From: Acinetobacter puyangensis
GTDB taxonomy: Bacteria; Pseudomonadota; Gammaproteobacteria; Pseudomonadales; Moraxellaceae
Direction of reading: 5' to 3'
NCBI RefSeq assembly: GCF_900096995.1
Contig: NZ_OANT01000008.1
Span: 1 to 64,000 of the forward strand
DNA length: 64,000 bases
Shown here: positions 1-8,677 of the stretch, in pieces
Position numbering within the stretch: position 1 is the first letter of the stretch
How the letters are laid out: each line of letters starts with the position of its first letter
Position numbers and translations under genes: made by a program
Notes under the pieces: model-generated
The model's input: only the letters and a program-made list of their open reading frames with translations
The model's database searches: none
What the model was told of the DNA's origin: nothing

Positions 1-41
1 AGACTATAATCTCGCTGTGTTCGTTTAAGTGGTGTAGTCAT
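1..41 (-). CDS. 5' end of a divergent gene, cut by the window edge
   Basis: An ATG on the minus strand at 41-39 is preceded by a good ribosome binding site (GGAGAG, 6 bases upstream) and opens a frame reading MTTPLKRTQRDYSL to the window edge. The gene is divergent from the PadR gene and shares its 170-bp control region. That is the usual arrangement for a PadR target. Only 14 residues are visible, so no function can be given. Confidence 0.5.
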   Translation of the reverse strand, partial: MTTPLKRTQRDYS

Positions 42-152
42 AACACTCTCCATAATTTAAGAATGAAAAGTGTCAACTTTATTTAGGATGGGACAGTCTG
101 CTGATTAAAGGATGCAAATTTATTTTGTGTCCTTTTTTATTTCTCTACTTGC

Positions 153-180
153 ATTAAGATATATCTTAATATATCTTAAG
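153..180. promoter_or_regulatory. Palindromic operator upstream of the PadR gene
   Basis: Positions 153-170 are a perfect 18-bp palindrome, ATTAAGATATATCTTAAT. It is followed at once by a third half-site, ATATCTTAAG (171-180). The site lies about 30 bp before the PadR start and between two divergent genes. Autoregulation by PadR is the natural inference. The assignment rests on position and symmetry only. Confidence 0.6.
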
Positions 181-211
181 TGGTATAAAGAAATCAAATA
201 GAGAAAACATA

Positions 212-736
212 ATGAAAGCTAATCATCAACATTCCTTTGTTGAAGATAAAGACAACCAGCATCGTGGCGGACGACGTAGTCGTTTATTTGAGGCAGGTCG
301 AATCAAATTGCTGGTCTTGTATTTGATTCAGCAACAACCTAAACATGGTTATGAAGTAATTAAAGCAATCAGTGATCTGGTTGGCGGTGGTTATACACCC
401 AGTGCAGGTACCATATACCCGACATTAAATACATTGGAAGAAGCGGGACTGATTATCACGCCTGATGCCGAAGCAGAACCCAAGCAATATCAAATTACTG
501 AAGCAGGGCAACTTCATTTGCAGCAACAGCAAGACTTACTCGATAAACTGCTGGAAAAATTGCAAATGAAACGTAGCTTGCAGGAAAATGATCAATATCG
601 GGATATTTACCGCGCAATGGAAAATTTAAAAACAGCATTACGTTTGCAACTTGCCGCAACAGACATTGAGCAAGAGAAAATTTATAGTATTGCTGAAAAA
701 ATAGATCAGGTAGCCGTTGCAATTGGCCGTTTATAG
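212..736 (+). CDS. PadR family transcriptional regulator
   Basis: A 174-residue DNA-binding repressor. The PadR winged helix covers about residues 30-100: helix RIKLLVLYLIQQQPKHGYEV, then the recognition segment with the family signature SAGTIYPTLNTLEEAGLI. The C-terminal half is a glutamine-rich helical region (about 97-170) suited to dimerisation. The N-terminus (about 1-28) is polar and probably disordered, with several His. It abuts the next gene (stop 734-736, next ATG 737), so the two are probably co-translated. The divergent gene at the window start and the palindrome at 153-180 suggest a locally acting, autoregulated repressor. The ligand is unknown. Confidence 0.9.
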   Translation: MKANHQHSFVEDKDNQHRGGRRSRLFEAGRIKLLVLYLIQQQPKHGYEVIKAISDLVGGGYTPSAGTIYPTLNTLEEAGLIITPDAEAEPKQYQITEAGQLHLQQQQDLLDKLLEKLQMKRSLQENDQYRDIYRAMENLKTALRLQLAATDIEQEKIYSIAEKIDQVAVAIGRL

Positions 737-1168
737 ATGAGTAAGATGATGATGACGCAAGCTCAACAGCGTTTAAAAAAAGCTGGATTAAAAGTTACAC
801 AGACTCGGATTGCGGTGTTGACTTTGCTAGAAAATCAAACAGAAATATTTACAGTAAAGCAAGTTTATCAAAAATTATATAAAAATTTCAATAAATTAAG
901 TCTAGCTACAGTATATCGTGTAATTAAGGATCTGGAAGCGGCGGGCTTAATTGTCCAACAGCAGTTTTATCGGGGTGACGCAAGATATTCGGCAGTAGAT
1001 GTTGCCGAATCTCAGGTCTTGCAGATTAAATGTGTGATGGAGGACCATTTAAACCAGGCACAGTTTATTGACTCCTTGCAGGATTTATTGCAAACATTCA
1101 ATATTCATTTGCTTGAGATTGAATTTAATACAGGGAATGATCCGAAATTACAAACACTTGGAATATAG
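737..1168 (+). CDS. Fur-like regulator with degenerate metal sites
   Basis: A 143-residue protein with a Fur-type winged helix in residues 8-75. Recognisable parts are KVTQTRIAVLTLLE and the recognition helix LSLATVYRVIKDLEAAGLI. The C-terminal dimerisation/metal domain is unusual. It has a single Cys (C99) and His 104 where Fur proteins carry an HHDH-type cluster and CxxC pairs. It may therefore bind DNA without classical iron or zinc control, or sense something else. It starts directly at the PadR stop codon and is followed 11 bp later by the DUF3861 gene, so the three form one operon. Family membership is clear; the signal sensed is not. Confidence 0.8.
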   Translation: MSKMMMTQAQQRLKKAGLKVTQTRIAVLTLLENQTEIFTVKQVYQKLYKNFNKLSLATVYRVIKDLEAAGLIVQQQFYRGDARYSAVDVAESQVLQIKCVMEDHLNQAQFIDSLQDLLQTFNIHLLEIEFNTGNDPKLQTLGI

Positions 1169-1179
1169 AAGGAAAAGCC

Positions 1180-1503
1180 ATGAAACAACATCAATATCAT
1201 ATTACGGTACAGCATGTGGCGGATGCCAAAGGTCAGCCTTCCACATATCAGGAAGATTTGAGCTTTGATGCGGCAAATCATGATGATATTTTTGCAATTG
1301 TGGAAAAATTGAAAAAATTAAATTTATTTGAGGATCCACAAACAGTCACATCTTTTGCGGTGGGATTAAAGCTTTTTAGTGAAGTGATGTTGGAGAATAA
1401 AAATCATCCATTATTTAAAGATTTTTCACCGCATTTTGGTCAATTTATGAAAAAACTAAAACAATCTAATGCCGAGGCATCATTTAAAGAGCTGCATAAA
1501 TAG
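1180..1503 (+). CDS. DUF3861 domain protein
   Basis: A 107-residue soluble protein whose whole length matches the DUF3861 family as I know it. It has an N-terminal beta strand pair (HQYHITVQHVAD), then NHDDIFAIVEKLK, and the conserved block GLKLFSEVMLENKNHPLF before FGQFMKKLK. The ribosome binding site GGAAAAGCC precedes the ATG. It is the last gene of the PadR/Fur-like operon. The family has no established biochemical function. Confidence 0.85.
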   Translation: MKQHQYHITVQHVADAKGQPSTYQEDLSFDAANHDDIFAIVEKLKKLNLFEDPQTVTSFAVGLKLFSEVMLENKNHPLFKDFSPHFGQFMKKLKQSNAEASFKELHK

Positions 1504-1507
1504 AAAA

Positions 1508-1529
1508 AGCGAGCAATAAATTGCTCGCT
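1508..1529 (-). terminator. Rho-independent terminator of the GDPD gene
   Basis: A perfect 9-bp stem, AGCGAGCAA/TTGCTCGCT, with loop TAAA. Read on the minus strand it is followed by a T-run, so it ends transcription of the convergent lipoprotein gene. It may also slow transcription of the DUF3861 operon from the other side. Confidence 0.8.
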
Positions 1530-1545
1530 CAAAGATATCCTGAAA

Positions 1546-3918
1546 TTATTCAACTGTTACTTTTACAGGTGTACTAAAGATACTGTAATTGTAGGTACTA
1601 TCAATATCATAACGATAACCTGGTAAAACATATGCTGTCCCTTTAGCCTTAAATGTAAGGTTACGACCATTGACTGTATAGCTTGGTGCACCTGCCAAGA
1701 TCACAAACTGGTTAGCATCGGCATTAGATTTAACGCCGTCCTGCGTTGTTAATTGGGCATTAATATTTAGTGCCTGTCCTACTTTGGCGCTCGCCGTTGC
1801 AGCTGTTTTAAGATCAACAACATATTTAGATGCATATTGAGCATAGTTGGTGGTTAAACCATAAGTACCTGCAACATAAAGTTTTTTAAATACAGTTTCA
1901 TCATTTACTGTCCATGGCCAGAAGGTAATCCCGCGATGTTTTAGCGCTTCCATTAATGCTGATGTGACATTGCCATAAGATGGGTTAAATGTGGAAGTAT
2001 AGCTTTGGCTCGATTGCATCACTGTCCGTGCATCTTTTAATACATTGCCGGAATTAGGTGCATTTGTCAGAAATCCGGTAGAAACGCCTGATAAAATGGT
2101 TTTCATGCGATTAATCTGGTCGGGAATAAAAGAAATTGTGACGATCTGATCATCCACACCATATTCTTCTATTTCTTTTTTCAACTGAGCGACAATTTTT
2201 TCATTACTGCTTTTTAATTCAACAAAGTGCATGACATCTTTATTGTTTTTTAGCTCGACAAAAAATTCACCCAACGTTGGAATTTTATAGCCTTTTGGTT
2301 TAGTGACCAGTTGTTTGACTTGTGCCAAAGACATTTCTTCGATTTTACCTTGACCCGTTGTGGTTCGGTCAACGGTGTCATCATGCATAATCACCAAATG
2401 ATTGTCTGTGGTAATGTAAATATCATTTTCTACAGCATCTGCACCTAGACGAACAGATTCTTTTAAACCTTCTAATGTATTTTCATCTTCTAAACTTGGT
2501 ACACCACGGTGGGCAACAATAAGTGGTTTACGTAAAAGTGTATAACGTGGAAGTTGTCTTAATACACTGTTAAATACATCACTGTTGGATGCCATAATAC
2601 CATTGGCACCGGAAACAATGATATTGGCTGCATCACTTACTGTCGCAGCAGAGGAATCTACCCATACTGTGACCAGTAATTTCTGAATATAACTCAGATT
2701 CTCTTTTGTGGCCAAGCTGGCTGGCAGAATAACAATACGTGCAGCTGCTTGATTGGTTTGCCTAGCAATAGAGAGCAATTCTGCACGGCTATTACCCAGT
2801 GTGGTACTACGTAAATCCAAAGCAGTACGAATAGCTGGCAGGAGGCGATGTGCAGTACGTAATAAATCCGGATTGCTGGAGCTTAAAGTGATGTCTTCAA
2901 GATCGATTGATTGTGAAATATTTTTAAGCGATGCGAGGGTGGCTTCATCGTTAATTTGTAATACAGGAATGGTGCGATGTGTACTATCCGCCAGATACTC
3001 TTTTAAAGTAGTTACTTTTTTACCATTCAAATCATTGAGATTAAGACTTTTATCCAGTTGGTAAAATACTTGGCTGGCATTCGGTAGAGAATCACTGGCG
3101 GTCTGAACTTTTTGAATGATGGTTGGTGCTAAAGAAGCATAGGTCCCTGATTCCTGTACATCTGTTGCACTGCTATTGATGTTGGGTAAAGATTCCCACT
3201 GTTCGGTCACTTTAATGCTGTTTACTTTCATGACCAGACCGGCAGTAGATAAGCCAATTGCACCCTTGATCTGATCAGAAGGAAGTTCTACATCTTCCAT
3301 TAACTGCTCATTCAGATATTGTCTGACGCGATTACCATGCACAATCACTGTGGCTTTATATACTTTTTGCGGATCAATGGCTTCGGTAAATGCCTTGCTA
3401 CTCTGGACATTCCATTTGCTATCTTGTCTTAAGGCGAATTCCGTACCGTTACTGGCGGTTGCATTGGAGCGAATCGCAAACTGATAGTAGGGTTCCGGAT
3501 TAGATGCTGTGCCGGTAGCGCGATAAACCACACTTCCCCAGCGCCCGCTATTGTTTGGATTTTCAAAGGTAAATTCGACATCAACCCGATAATCAGTATA
3601 GTTTTGTGTGGCTTCTGGCAGCATGACAGTGGTCATATTGGTATCATGCTTACGACCATCAATGTACAGATGGCCATCTTGAACGGCCACACTACCTGTA
3701 TTCGCACTTACTGTTGTCCAGCCAGCCGGCAAGCTATTTTGTTCGGCAAAATTGACTTCATATAAAACTTTGGCTTCAGGTAAAGGTTCGGTCACTGAAC
3801 CATCATCTGGATTTTCCGGTGTTTCTACTTCCGGTGGCGTGTCGCTATGATCATCGCTGCCACAACCGCTAAGCGAAAATGCCAGTAATATGGAGAGGGC
3901 AAGTGCGGATATCTTCAT
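1546..3918 (-). CDS. Large lipoprotein with C-terminal glycerophosphodiester phosphodiesterase domain
   Basis: A 790-residue exported lipoprotein. Residues 1-19 are a signal with lipobox LSGC (Cys19), followed by an acidic, Pro-rich linker (20-48). Residues about 50-240 look like a beta-sandwich of the laminin/DUF1080 kind. The middle (about 260-460) is an unassigned alpha/beta region that may be a degenerate second phosphodiesterase-like barrel. The GDPD barrel begins at LIVAHRG (His470), with E497/D499 in VENDIYITTD and the general acid at His512-Asp513 (MHDDTVDRTT). The expected reaction is hydrolysis of glycerophosphodiesters to sn-glycerol 3-phosphate plus alcohol at the cell envelope. 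It is much longer than simple GDPDs (about 250-350 residues). It is a single-gene unit with its own terminator. Confidence 0.85.
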   Translation of the reverse strand: MKISALALSILLAFSLSGCGSDDHSDTPPEVETPENPDDGSVTEPLPEAKVLYEVNFAEQNSLPAGWTTVSANTGSVAVQDGHLYIDGRKHDTNMTTVMLPEATQNYTDYRVDVEFTFENPNNSGRWGSVVYRATGTASNPEPYYQFAIRSNATASNGTEFALRQDSKWNVQSSKAFTEAIDPQKVYKATVIVHGNRVRQYLNEQLMEDVELPSDQIKGAIGLSTAGLVMKVNSIKVTEQWESLPNINSSATDVQESGTYASLAPTIIQKVQTASDSLPNASQVFYQLDKSLNLNDLNGKKVTTLKEYLADSTHRTIPVLQINDEATLASLKNISQSIDLEDITLSSSNPDLLRTAHRLLPAIRTALDLRSTTLGNSRAELLSIARQTNQAAARIVILPASLATKENLSYIQKLLVTVWVDSSAATVSDAANIIVSGANGIMASNSDVFNSVLRQLPRYTLLRKPLIVAHRGVPSLEDENTLEGLKESVRLGADAVENDIYITTDNHLVIMHDDTVDRTTTGQGKIEEMSLAQVKQLVTKPKGYKIPTLGEFFVELKNNKDVMHFVELKSSNEKIVAQLKKEIEEYGVDDQIVTISFIPDQINRMKTILSGVSTGFLTNAPNSGNVLKDARTVMQSSQSYTSTFNPSYGNVTSALMEALKHRGITFWPWTVNDETVFKKLYVAGTYGLTTNYAQYASKYVVDLKTAATASAKVGQALNINAQLTTQDGVKSNADANQFVILAGAPSYTVNGRNLTFKAKGTAYVLPGYRYDIDSTYNYSIFSTPVKVTVE

Positions 3919-4132
3919 AATTTCTTCATCATTGTCTTGAAAGAGTTAAGAAGACTAGGGGGGAGTTATGACATTATTATTTAAAATTCTTTACAGTTTA
4001 CTTAAGTTTTATTTAAAAAAATCGACTATTTCACAGAATGAATAAATAAGAAATATCCATAGACATCTCCTTTGAAATTGGTTTTGATAGATATTGGAAC
4101 ATGGAAAACGATTTAAAAGGAATAACATAAAT

Positions 4133-4798
4133 ATGCTTACACTTCATCACCTGCAACACTCGCGTTCAATGCGAATCCTTTGGGCACTTGAGGAGCTAGG
4201 GTTAGATTATCAACTGAAATATTATCAACGTCTGCCAAATATGTCGGCACCACCTGAGCTTAAACAGATCCATCCGCTGGGTAAAGCACCGATTTTAACC
4301 GATGACGACAAAGTGATTGCCGAATCTGCGGTGATTCTGGATTATTTACAAGCCAACTTTGATCCTTTACAGCAATTTAAGCCACTATCTGGTGAAGCAC
4401 TGAATCAGTATCAGTATTGGATGCATTATGCCGAAGGTTCGCTAATGCCTTATTTGGTGTTTACTTTGGTGCTGGAGCAGCTTGGCGGAAAATCGGTCCC
4501 ATTACTTGCCCGTCCTTTGACGAAAATGGTCGGACAACAGGTGCAAAACCAGTTTTCCAAGCCCAGATTAAAAGAACATATCGCTTTTTTGGAGCAACAT
4601 CTGGCGAAACACCTGTATTTCACCGGAGAACAGTTTAGTTTTGCCGATATTCAGATGAGCTTTCCTCTTCAGGCTTTGGTGATGGCACAAAAGGGCAAAC
4701 CATTACCAAATATTCAGGCATATCTGGCACGCATCGAACAACGTCCGGCATTGCAAACAGCTCGGCAAAAAAGTCCTGATAAAGGGCAGGTGCTTTAG
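4133..4798 (+). CDS. Glutathione S-transferase family protein
   Basis: A 221-residue cytosolic protein with an N-terminal thioredoxin-fold domain (LTLHHLQHSRSMRILWALEE; the cis-Pro/substrate motif is KAPILTDDDKVIAESAVILDYL). An all-helical C-terminal domain ends in TGEQFSFADIQMSFPL, the conserved N-capping region of GSTs. The start at 4133 was chosen over an upstream in-frame TTG (4094) because AAAAGGAA lies 10-17 bases before it and homologues begin at this point. Ser in the S-R-S motif is the likely glutathione-activating residue. The substrate cannot be told. It stands alone, divergent from the GDPD gene. Confidence 0.9.
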   Translation: MLTLHHLQHSRSMRILWALEELGLDYQLKYYQRLPNMSAPPELKQIHPLGKAPILTDDDKVIAESAVILDYLQANFDPLQQFKPLSGEALNQYQYWMHYAEGSLMPYLVFTLVLEQLGGKSVPLLARPLTKMVGQQVQNQFSKPRLKEHIAFLEQHLAKHLYFTGEQFSFADIQMSFPLQALVMAQKGKPLPNIQAYLARIEQRPALQTARQKSPDKGQVL

Positions 4799-4989
4799 AT
4801 TGTGCTGACTTATTCCTATACCGATGTTGCCCGAATCGGCTAAGGATATTTTACCAATCAGCAACATTATTATTTCTTTTATAAAACTTGGCATTAATCA
4901 CCCGAAACTTATGATGAACTGACCCGTCACAGAAATGGTATGCAATATGCATAAACTCATCCATAACATTTGTGAACTGCGAGGCGTAT

Positions 4990-6420
4990 ATGGCACATTC
5001 AGAATCTGAGATCGGATCAGGCATTGCAACAGAAGAAGATTATTTTGCCAAACGACAATTAAAGCAGGGAGCCGTGGGCTGGGTGCTGCTGGTCGGTTTA
5101 GGTGTTGCTTATGTGATTTCCGGAGATTTTGCTGGCTGGAATTTTGGTCTTGCACAGGGTGGCTGGGGCGGCATGTTTATTGCCACCGTGGTCGTGGCAT
5201 TGATGTATTTATGCATGTGTCTGTCGATGTCGGAAATGGCGACCATGTTACCTACAGCAGGTGGAGGATATAGTTTTGCCCGTGCAGCATTTGGTCCGTT
5301 GGGTGGTTATTTAACCGGAACAGCCATTTTAATCGAATATGCGATTGCGCCTGCTGCGATTGCCGTCTTTATCGGTGCATATTGTGAGTCGTTATTTGGT
5401 ATAGGTGGCTGGTTTATTTATCTGCTGTGCTACCTGATTTTTATGGGATTGCATTTAAAAGGTGCTGGAGAAGCACTAAAAATCATGTTTGTGATTACTG
5501 CAATTGCTAGTGTGGCATTGGTGGTATTTATTTTTGCCATGATTCCACATTTTAACAGTAATAATCTTTTTAATATTGCCCCTGGTGGAAATGTGGGAGC
5601 AAGTACTTTTCTGCCGTTTGGCTATATTGGTATCTGGGCTGCTGTACCCTATGCCATCTGGTTCTTTCTGGCAGTAGAAGGTGTGCCTTTGGCTGCCGAG
5701 GAAGCCAAAGATCCTGCAAAATCCTTACCAAGGGGGTTGATTGGTGCCATGTTAATTCTGGCTGCTTTTGCATTGTTGATCTTGTTTTTAGGTGCCGGTG
5801 CTGCCGGTGCCGATGCCTTAAAAGCCTCCGGCGCGCCGCTGGTTGATGCACTGGTCGCAGTGTATGGTCAAAATACATGGTTGGCCAGCTTTGTGAATTT
5901 TGTTGGATTGGCGGGTTTGATTGCGAGCTTTTTCTCGATTATTTATGCCTATTCACGGCAAATTTTTGCCTTGTCACGTGCGGGCTATTTACCGAAAAAC
6001 CTATCTCTCACCAATAAAAATAAAGCACCTTTTCTGGCGATTCTGATTCCGGGCATTATTGGGTTCTTGTTGTCATTAACAGGTGAAGGCGACTTATTAA
6101 TTTTGATGGCAGTATTTGGTGCCACCATTTCTTATGTATTAATGATGTTGTCTCACATTAAATTACGTTTATCCCGTCCAGATTTGAAACGTCCCTATAA
6201 AACACCCGGTGGTATTATTACGTCAAGTATTGCATTGGTACTGGCGGCAATTGCTGTTGTTGCCGGGCTGATGGTTGATCCCAAAGTATGGTTTATGGCG
6301 GCAGCAATTTATGTGGCATTTATTGCATACTTTATGTTTTATAGTCGTCATCATTTGGTCAGTGGTACACCAGAAGAGGAGTTTGCCCAACTTATAGCCG
6401 CGGAAGAAGAGTTAAACTAG
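4990..6420 (+). CDS. eat: Ethanolamine permease (APC superfamily)
   Basis: A 476-residue inner-membrane transporter with about 12 hydrophobic segments. APC-family hallmarks are seen: the first helix region with YVISGDFAGWNFGLAQGGWG, a TAGGGYSFARAAFGPLGGY loop after the second helix, and the conserved AVEGVPLAAEEAKDP segment. These features and the tight linkage to eutB (22 bp) point to proton- or sodium-driven ethanolamine uptake. The ATG at 4990 has GAGG five bases upstream. An in-frame GTG at 4972 is less likely. Confidence 0.92.
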   Translation: MAHSESEIGSGIATEEDYFAKRQLKQGAVGWVLLVGLGVAYVISGDFAGWNFGLAQGGWGGMFIATVVVALMYLCMCLSMSEMATMLPTAGGGYSFARAAFGPLGGYLTGTAILIEYAIAPAAIAVFIGAYCESLFGIGGWFIYLLCYLIFMGLHLKGAGEALKIMFVITAIASVALVVFIFAMIPHFNSNNLFNIAPGGNVGASTFLPFGYIGIWAAVPYAIWFFLAVEGVPLAAEEAKDPAKSLPRGLIGAMLILAAFALLILFLGAGAAGADALKASGAPLVDALVAVYGQNTWLASFVNFVGLAGLIASFFSIIYAYSRQIFALSRAGYLPKNLSLTNKNKAPFLAILIPGIIGFLLSLTGEGDLLILMAVFGATISYVLMMLSHIKLRLSRPDLKRPYKTPGGIITSSIALVLAAIAVVAGLMVDPKVWFMAAAIYVAFIAYFMFYSRHHLVSGTPEEEFAQLIAAEEELN

Positions 6421-6442
6421 GCAGGATAAGGGAGATCAAGCA

Positions 6443-7828
6443 ATGCGTTATTATCAGGATGTCGGTCAGACACGCTATCATTTTAATGACCTGAAAAGTC
6501 TGTTGGCCAAAGCAACACCATTACGTTCGGGAGATGAGCTTGCCGGTATTGCTGCGCTGGATTCAACCGAGCGTGTTGCGGCCCAGATGGCTTTGGCTGA
6601 TTTACCCCTGACGGTATTTCTAAATGAAGTGGTCATTCCCTATGAAGAGGATGAGGTGACACGCCTGATTATTGATCGGCATGATGCACAAGCTTTTGCG
6701 GAAATTGCCCATTTTACGGTGGGTGATTTACGTGATTGGCTGCTGGGTGAAGAAGCAACCACAGAAAAATTACAGCAATTACAGTTTGCATTTACACCGG
6801 AGATGGTGGCAGCGGTGAGTAAAATCATGCGTGTGCAGGATTTGATTTTGGTGGCAAAGAAATGTCGGGTCGTCACTAGATTTCGTAACACCATTGGTCT
6901 GGAAGGTTGCTTGTCTACCCGTTTACAACCTAATCATCCTACTGATGATCTACTTGGTATTTCGGCCAGTATTGTCGATGGTTTGATGTATGGTAATGGT
7001 GATGCTGTGATAGGCATTAATCCAGCAACAGATAATATTCAGAATTTATCCGATTTATTAAAATTATTGGATCAGATTATTCAGGAATATCAGATTCCGA
7101 CACAATCTTGTGTGTTAACCCATATCAGTTCGGCAATACAGCTGGTGGAGAAAAATGTACCGGTTGATTTGGTCTTTCAGTCGATCGCAGGAACAGAAAA
7201 AGCCAATGAAAGTTTTGGTATTAGCTTACAACTCTTGCAAGAAGGTTATGAGGCTGGACTGAGTCTGAATCGGGGCACAGTCGGACAAAATGTCATGTAT
7301 TTTGAGACTGGGCAAGGCAGTGCGTTATCTAGTAATACGCATTTTAATGTCGATCAACAAACCATTGAAGCACGTGCCTATGCGGTTGCACGGGAATTTA
7401 AACCATTACTGGTGAATACCGTTGTAGGCTTTATTGGTCCAGAATATCTTTATAACGGTAAGCAGATTATCCGGGCAGGACTGGAAGACCATTTTTGTGG
7501 AAAATTGCTGGGTGTGCCGATGGGCTGTGATATTTGTTATACCAATCATGCAGATGCCGATCAGGATGATATGGATATGTTATTGACTATGCTGGCAACC
7601 GCAGGAATTAATTTTATTATGGGAATTCCCGGTTCAGATGATGTGATGTTGAATTATCAGACGACATCTTTTCATGATGCCTTATATATCCGTCAATTAC
7701 TGGGTTTGCAACCGGCACCGGAATTTTCGGCATGGCTTGCACAGCAGGGGATTTTCCAGCAACAACAGCATCATATTGAATGGGCGAAACAGTTACCACC
7801 GAATTTTGCACGTATTCTGGCATCTTAA
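6443..7828 (+). CDS. eutB: Ethanolamine ammonia-lyase, large (heavy) subunit
   Basis: A 461-residue subunit, the usual length for EutB. With EutC it forms the adenosylcobalamin-dependent enzyme that converts ethanolamine to acetaldehyde and ammonia. Family segments are recognisable throughout, for example RVQDLILVAKKCRVVTRFRN, FETGQGSALSSNTHFNVDQQ and GCDICYTNHADADQDDMDML. It contributes the TIM-barrel active site. It lies between the permease and eutC with short gaps, so the three are one operon for using ethanolamine as a nitrogen or carbon source. No microcompartment shell, reactivase (eutA) or regulator gene is next to it. Confidence 0.95.
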   Translation: MRYYQDVGQTRYHFNDLKSLLAKATPLRSGDELAGIAALDSTERVAAQMALADLPLTVFLNEVVIPYEEDEVTRLIIDRHDAQAFAEIAHFTVGDLRDWLLGEEATTEKLQQLQFAFTPEMVAAVSKIMRVQDLILVAKKCRVVTRFRNTIGLEGCLSTRLQPNHPTDDLLGISASIVDGLMYGNGDAVIGINPATDNIQNLSDLLKLLDQIIQEYQIPTQSCVLTHISSAIQLVEKNVPVDLVFQSIAGTEKANESFGISLQLLQEGYEAGLSLNRGTVGQNVMYFETGQGSALSSNTHFNVDQQTIEARAYAVAREFKPLLVNTVVGFIGPEYLYNGKQIIRAGLEDHFCGKLLGVPMGCDICYTNHADADQDDMDMLLTMLATAGINFIMGIPGSDDVMLNYQTTSFHDALYIRQLLGLQPAPEFSAWLAQQGIFQQQQHHIEWAKQLPPNFARILAS

Positions 7829-7843
7829 GACAGGACATTAACG

Positions 7844-8665
7844 ATGAAAAGTCATGAGCATTCTCCGGTGCATCAGGATATCTGGCAAAAACTGAAACAA
7901 TATACCGATGCCAGAATTGCACTGGGTCGAGCAGGTTGTAGTGTACCGACCAAGCCTTTGCTGAGTTTTCAATATGACCATGCACAGGCAAAAGATGCAG
8001 TATTGCAGACTTTAGCTGTCGAACAACTACAACAACAGCTGACACATTTAAATCTGGATGTAGTGAGCGTAGATAGTCAGGCAACCGATAAAGCCCTTTA
8101 TCTAAAACGTCCGGATCTTGGTCGGGTGTTGAGCGAGCAATCGGCAGAGATGCTGGCCACACTAGGGCAGGATGCGAGCTATGATGTCGTCATTGTGATG
8201 GGTGATGGCCTTTCTGCACGCGCAATTGAAGAAAATGCACCAAAATTGGTCGCTGAATTGGTAGATTTATTCAGACAAAAGCACTGGTCCGTTGCACCGC
8301 TTGTCATTGCAACGGGAAGTCGGGTTGCGCTGGGTGATCAAGTGGCAGAACGCCTGCATGCCAAAATGCTGGTGATGCTGATTGGTGAACGTCCTGGATT
8401 AAGTTCACCGGATAGTCTTGGGATTTATTATACCTGGCAAGCCAGAACGGGTTGTCATGATGCCATGCGTAACTGTATTTCCAATGTGCGATCTGCGGGA
8501 TTACCAATTTTGGTTGCAGCACAGCGATTATTGGCATTGATGTCACAATCGTTAAAATTACAATTTTCCGGTGTTCACCTTAAAGATCAACATGAAATTC
8601 CTATGGTTGAAAATACGCAGGCACAACCGAAGTTATTTTTATTAAAGCAAGAGTCGGTTGATTAA
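7844..8665 (+). CDS. eutC: Ethanolamine ammonia-lyase, small (light) subunit
   Basis: A 273-residue partner of EutB that contributes to cobalamin binding. Conserved parts include ARIALGRAGCSVPTKPLLSF near the N-terminus, YDVVIVMGDGLSARAIEENA in the middle, and the late block LIGERPGLSSPDSLGIYYTW with GCHDAMRNCISNVR. It starts 15 bp after the eutB stop. A cloverleaf repeat begins 12 bp after its stop and may serve as the 3' end of the eut transcript. Confidence 0.95.
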   Translation: MKSHEHSPVHQDIWQKLKQYTDARIALGRAGCSVPTKPLLSFQYDHAQAKDAVLQTLAVEQLQQQLTHLNLDVVSVDSQATDKALYLKRPDLGRVLSEQSAEMLATLGQDASYDVVIVMGDGLSARAIEENAPKLVAELVDLFRQKHWSVAPLVIATGSRVALGDQVAERLHAKMLVMLIGERPGLSSPDSLGIYYTWQARTGCHDAMRNCISNVRSAGLPILVAAQRLLALMSQSLKLQFSGVHLKDQHEIPMVENTQAQPKLFLLKQESVD

Positions 8666-8677
8666 ATGAGAGAATAA

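Noticed and set aside
4799..4989. Terminator after the glutathione S-transferase gene
   Set aside because: CCGAT/ATCGG can pair, but the stem is only five bases with a loose loop and the T-run is distant.
7617..8162. Antisense protein-coding gene over eutB/eutC
   Set aside because: The minus-strand frame is long, but it lies fully within two well-conserved genes and has no recognisable domain or ribosome binding site.
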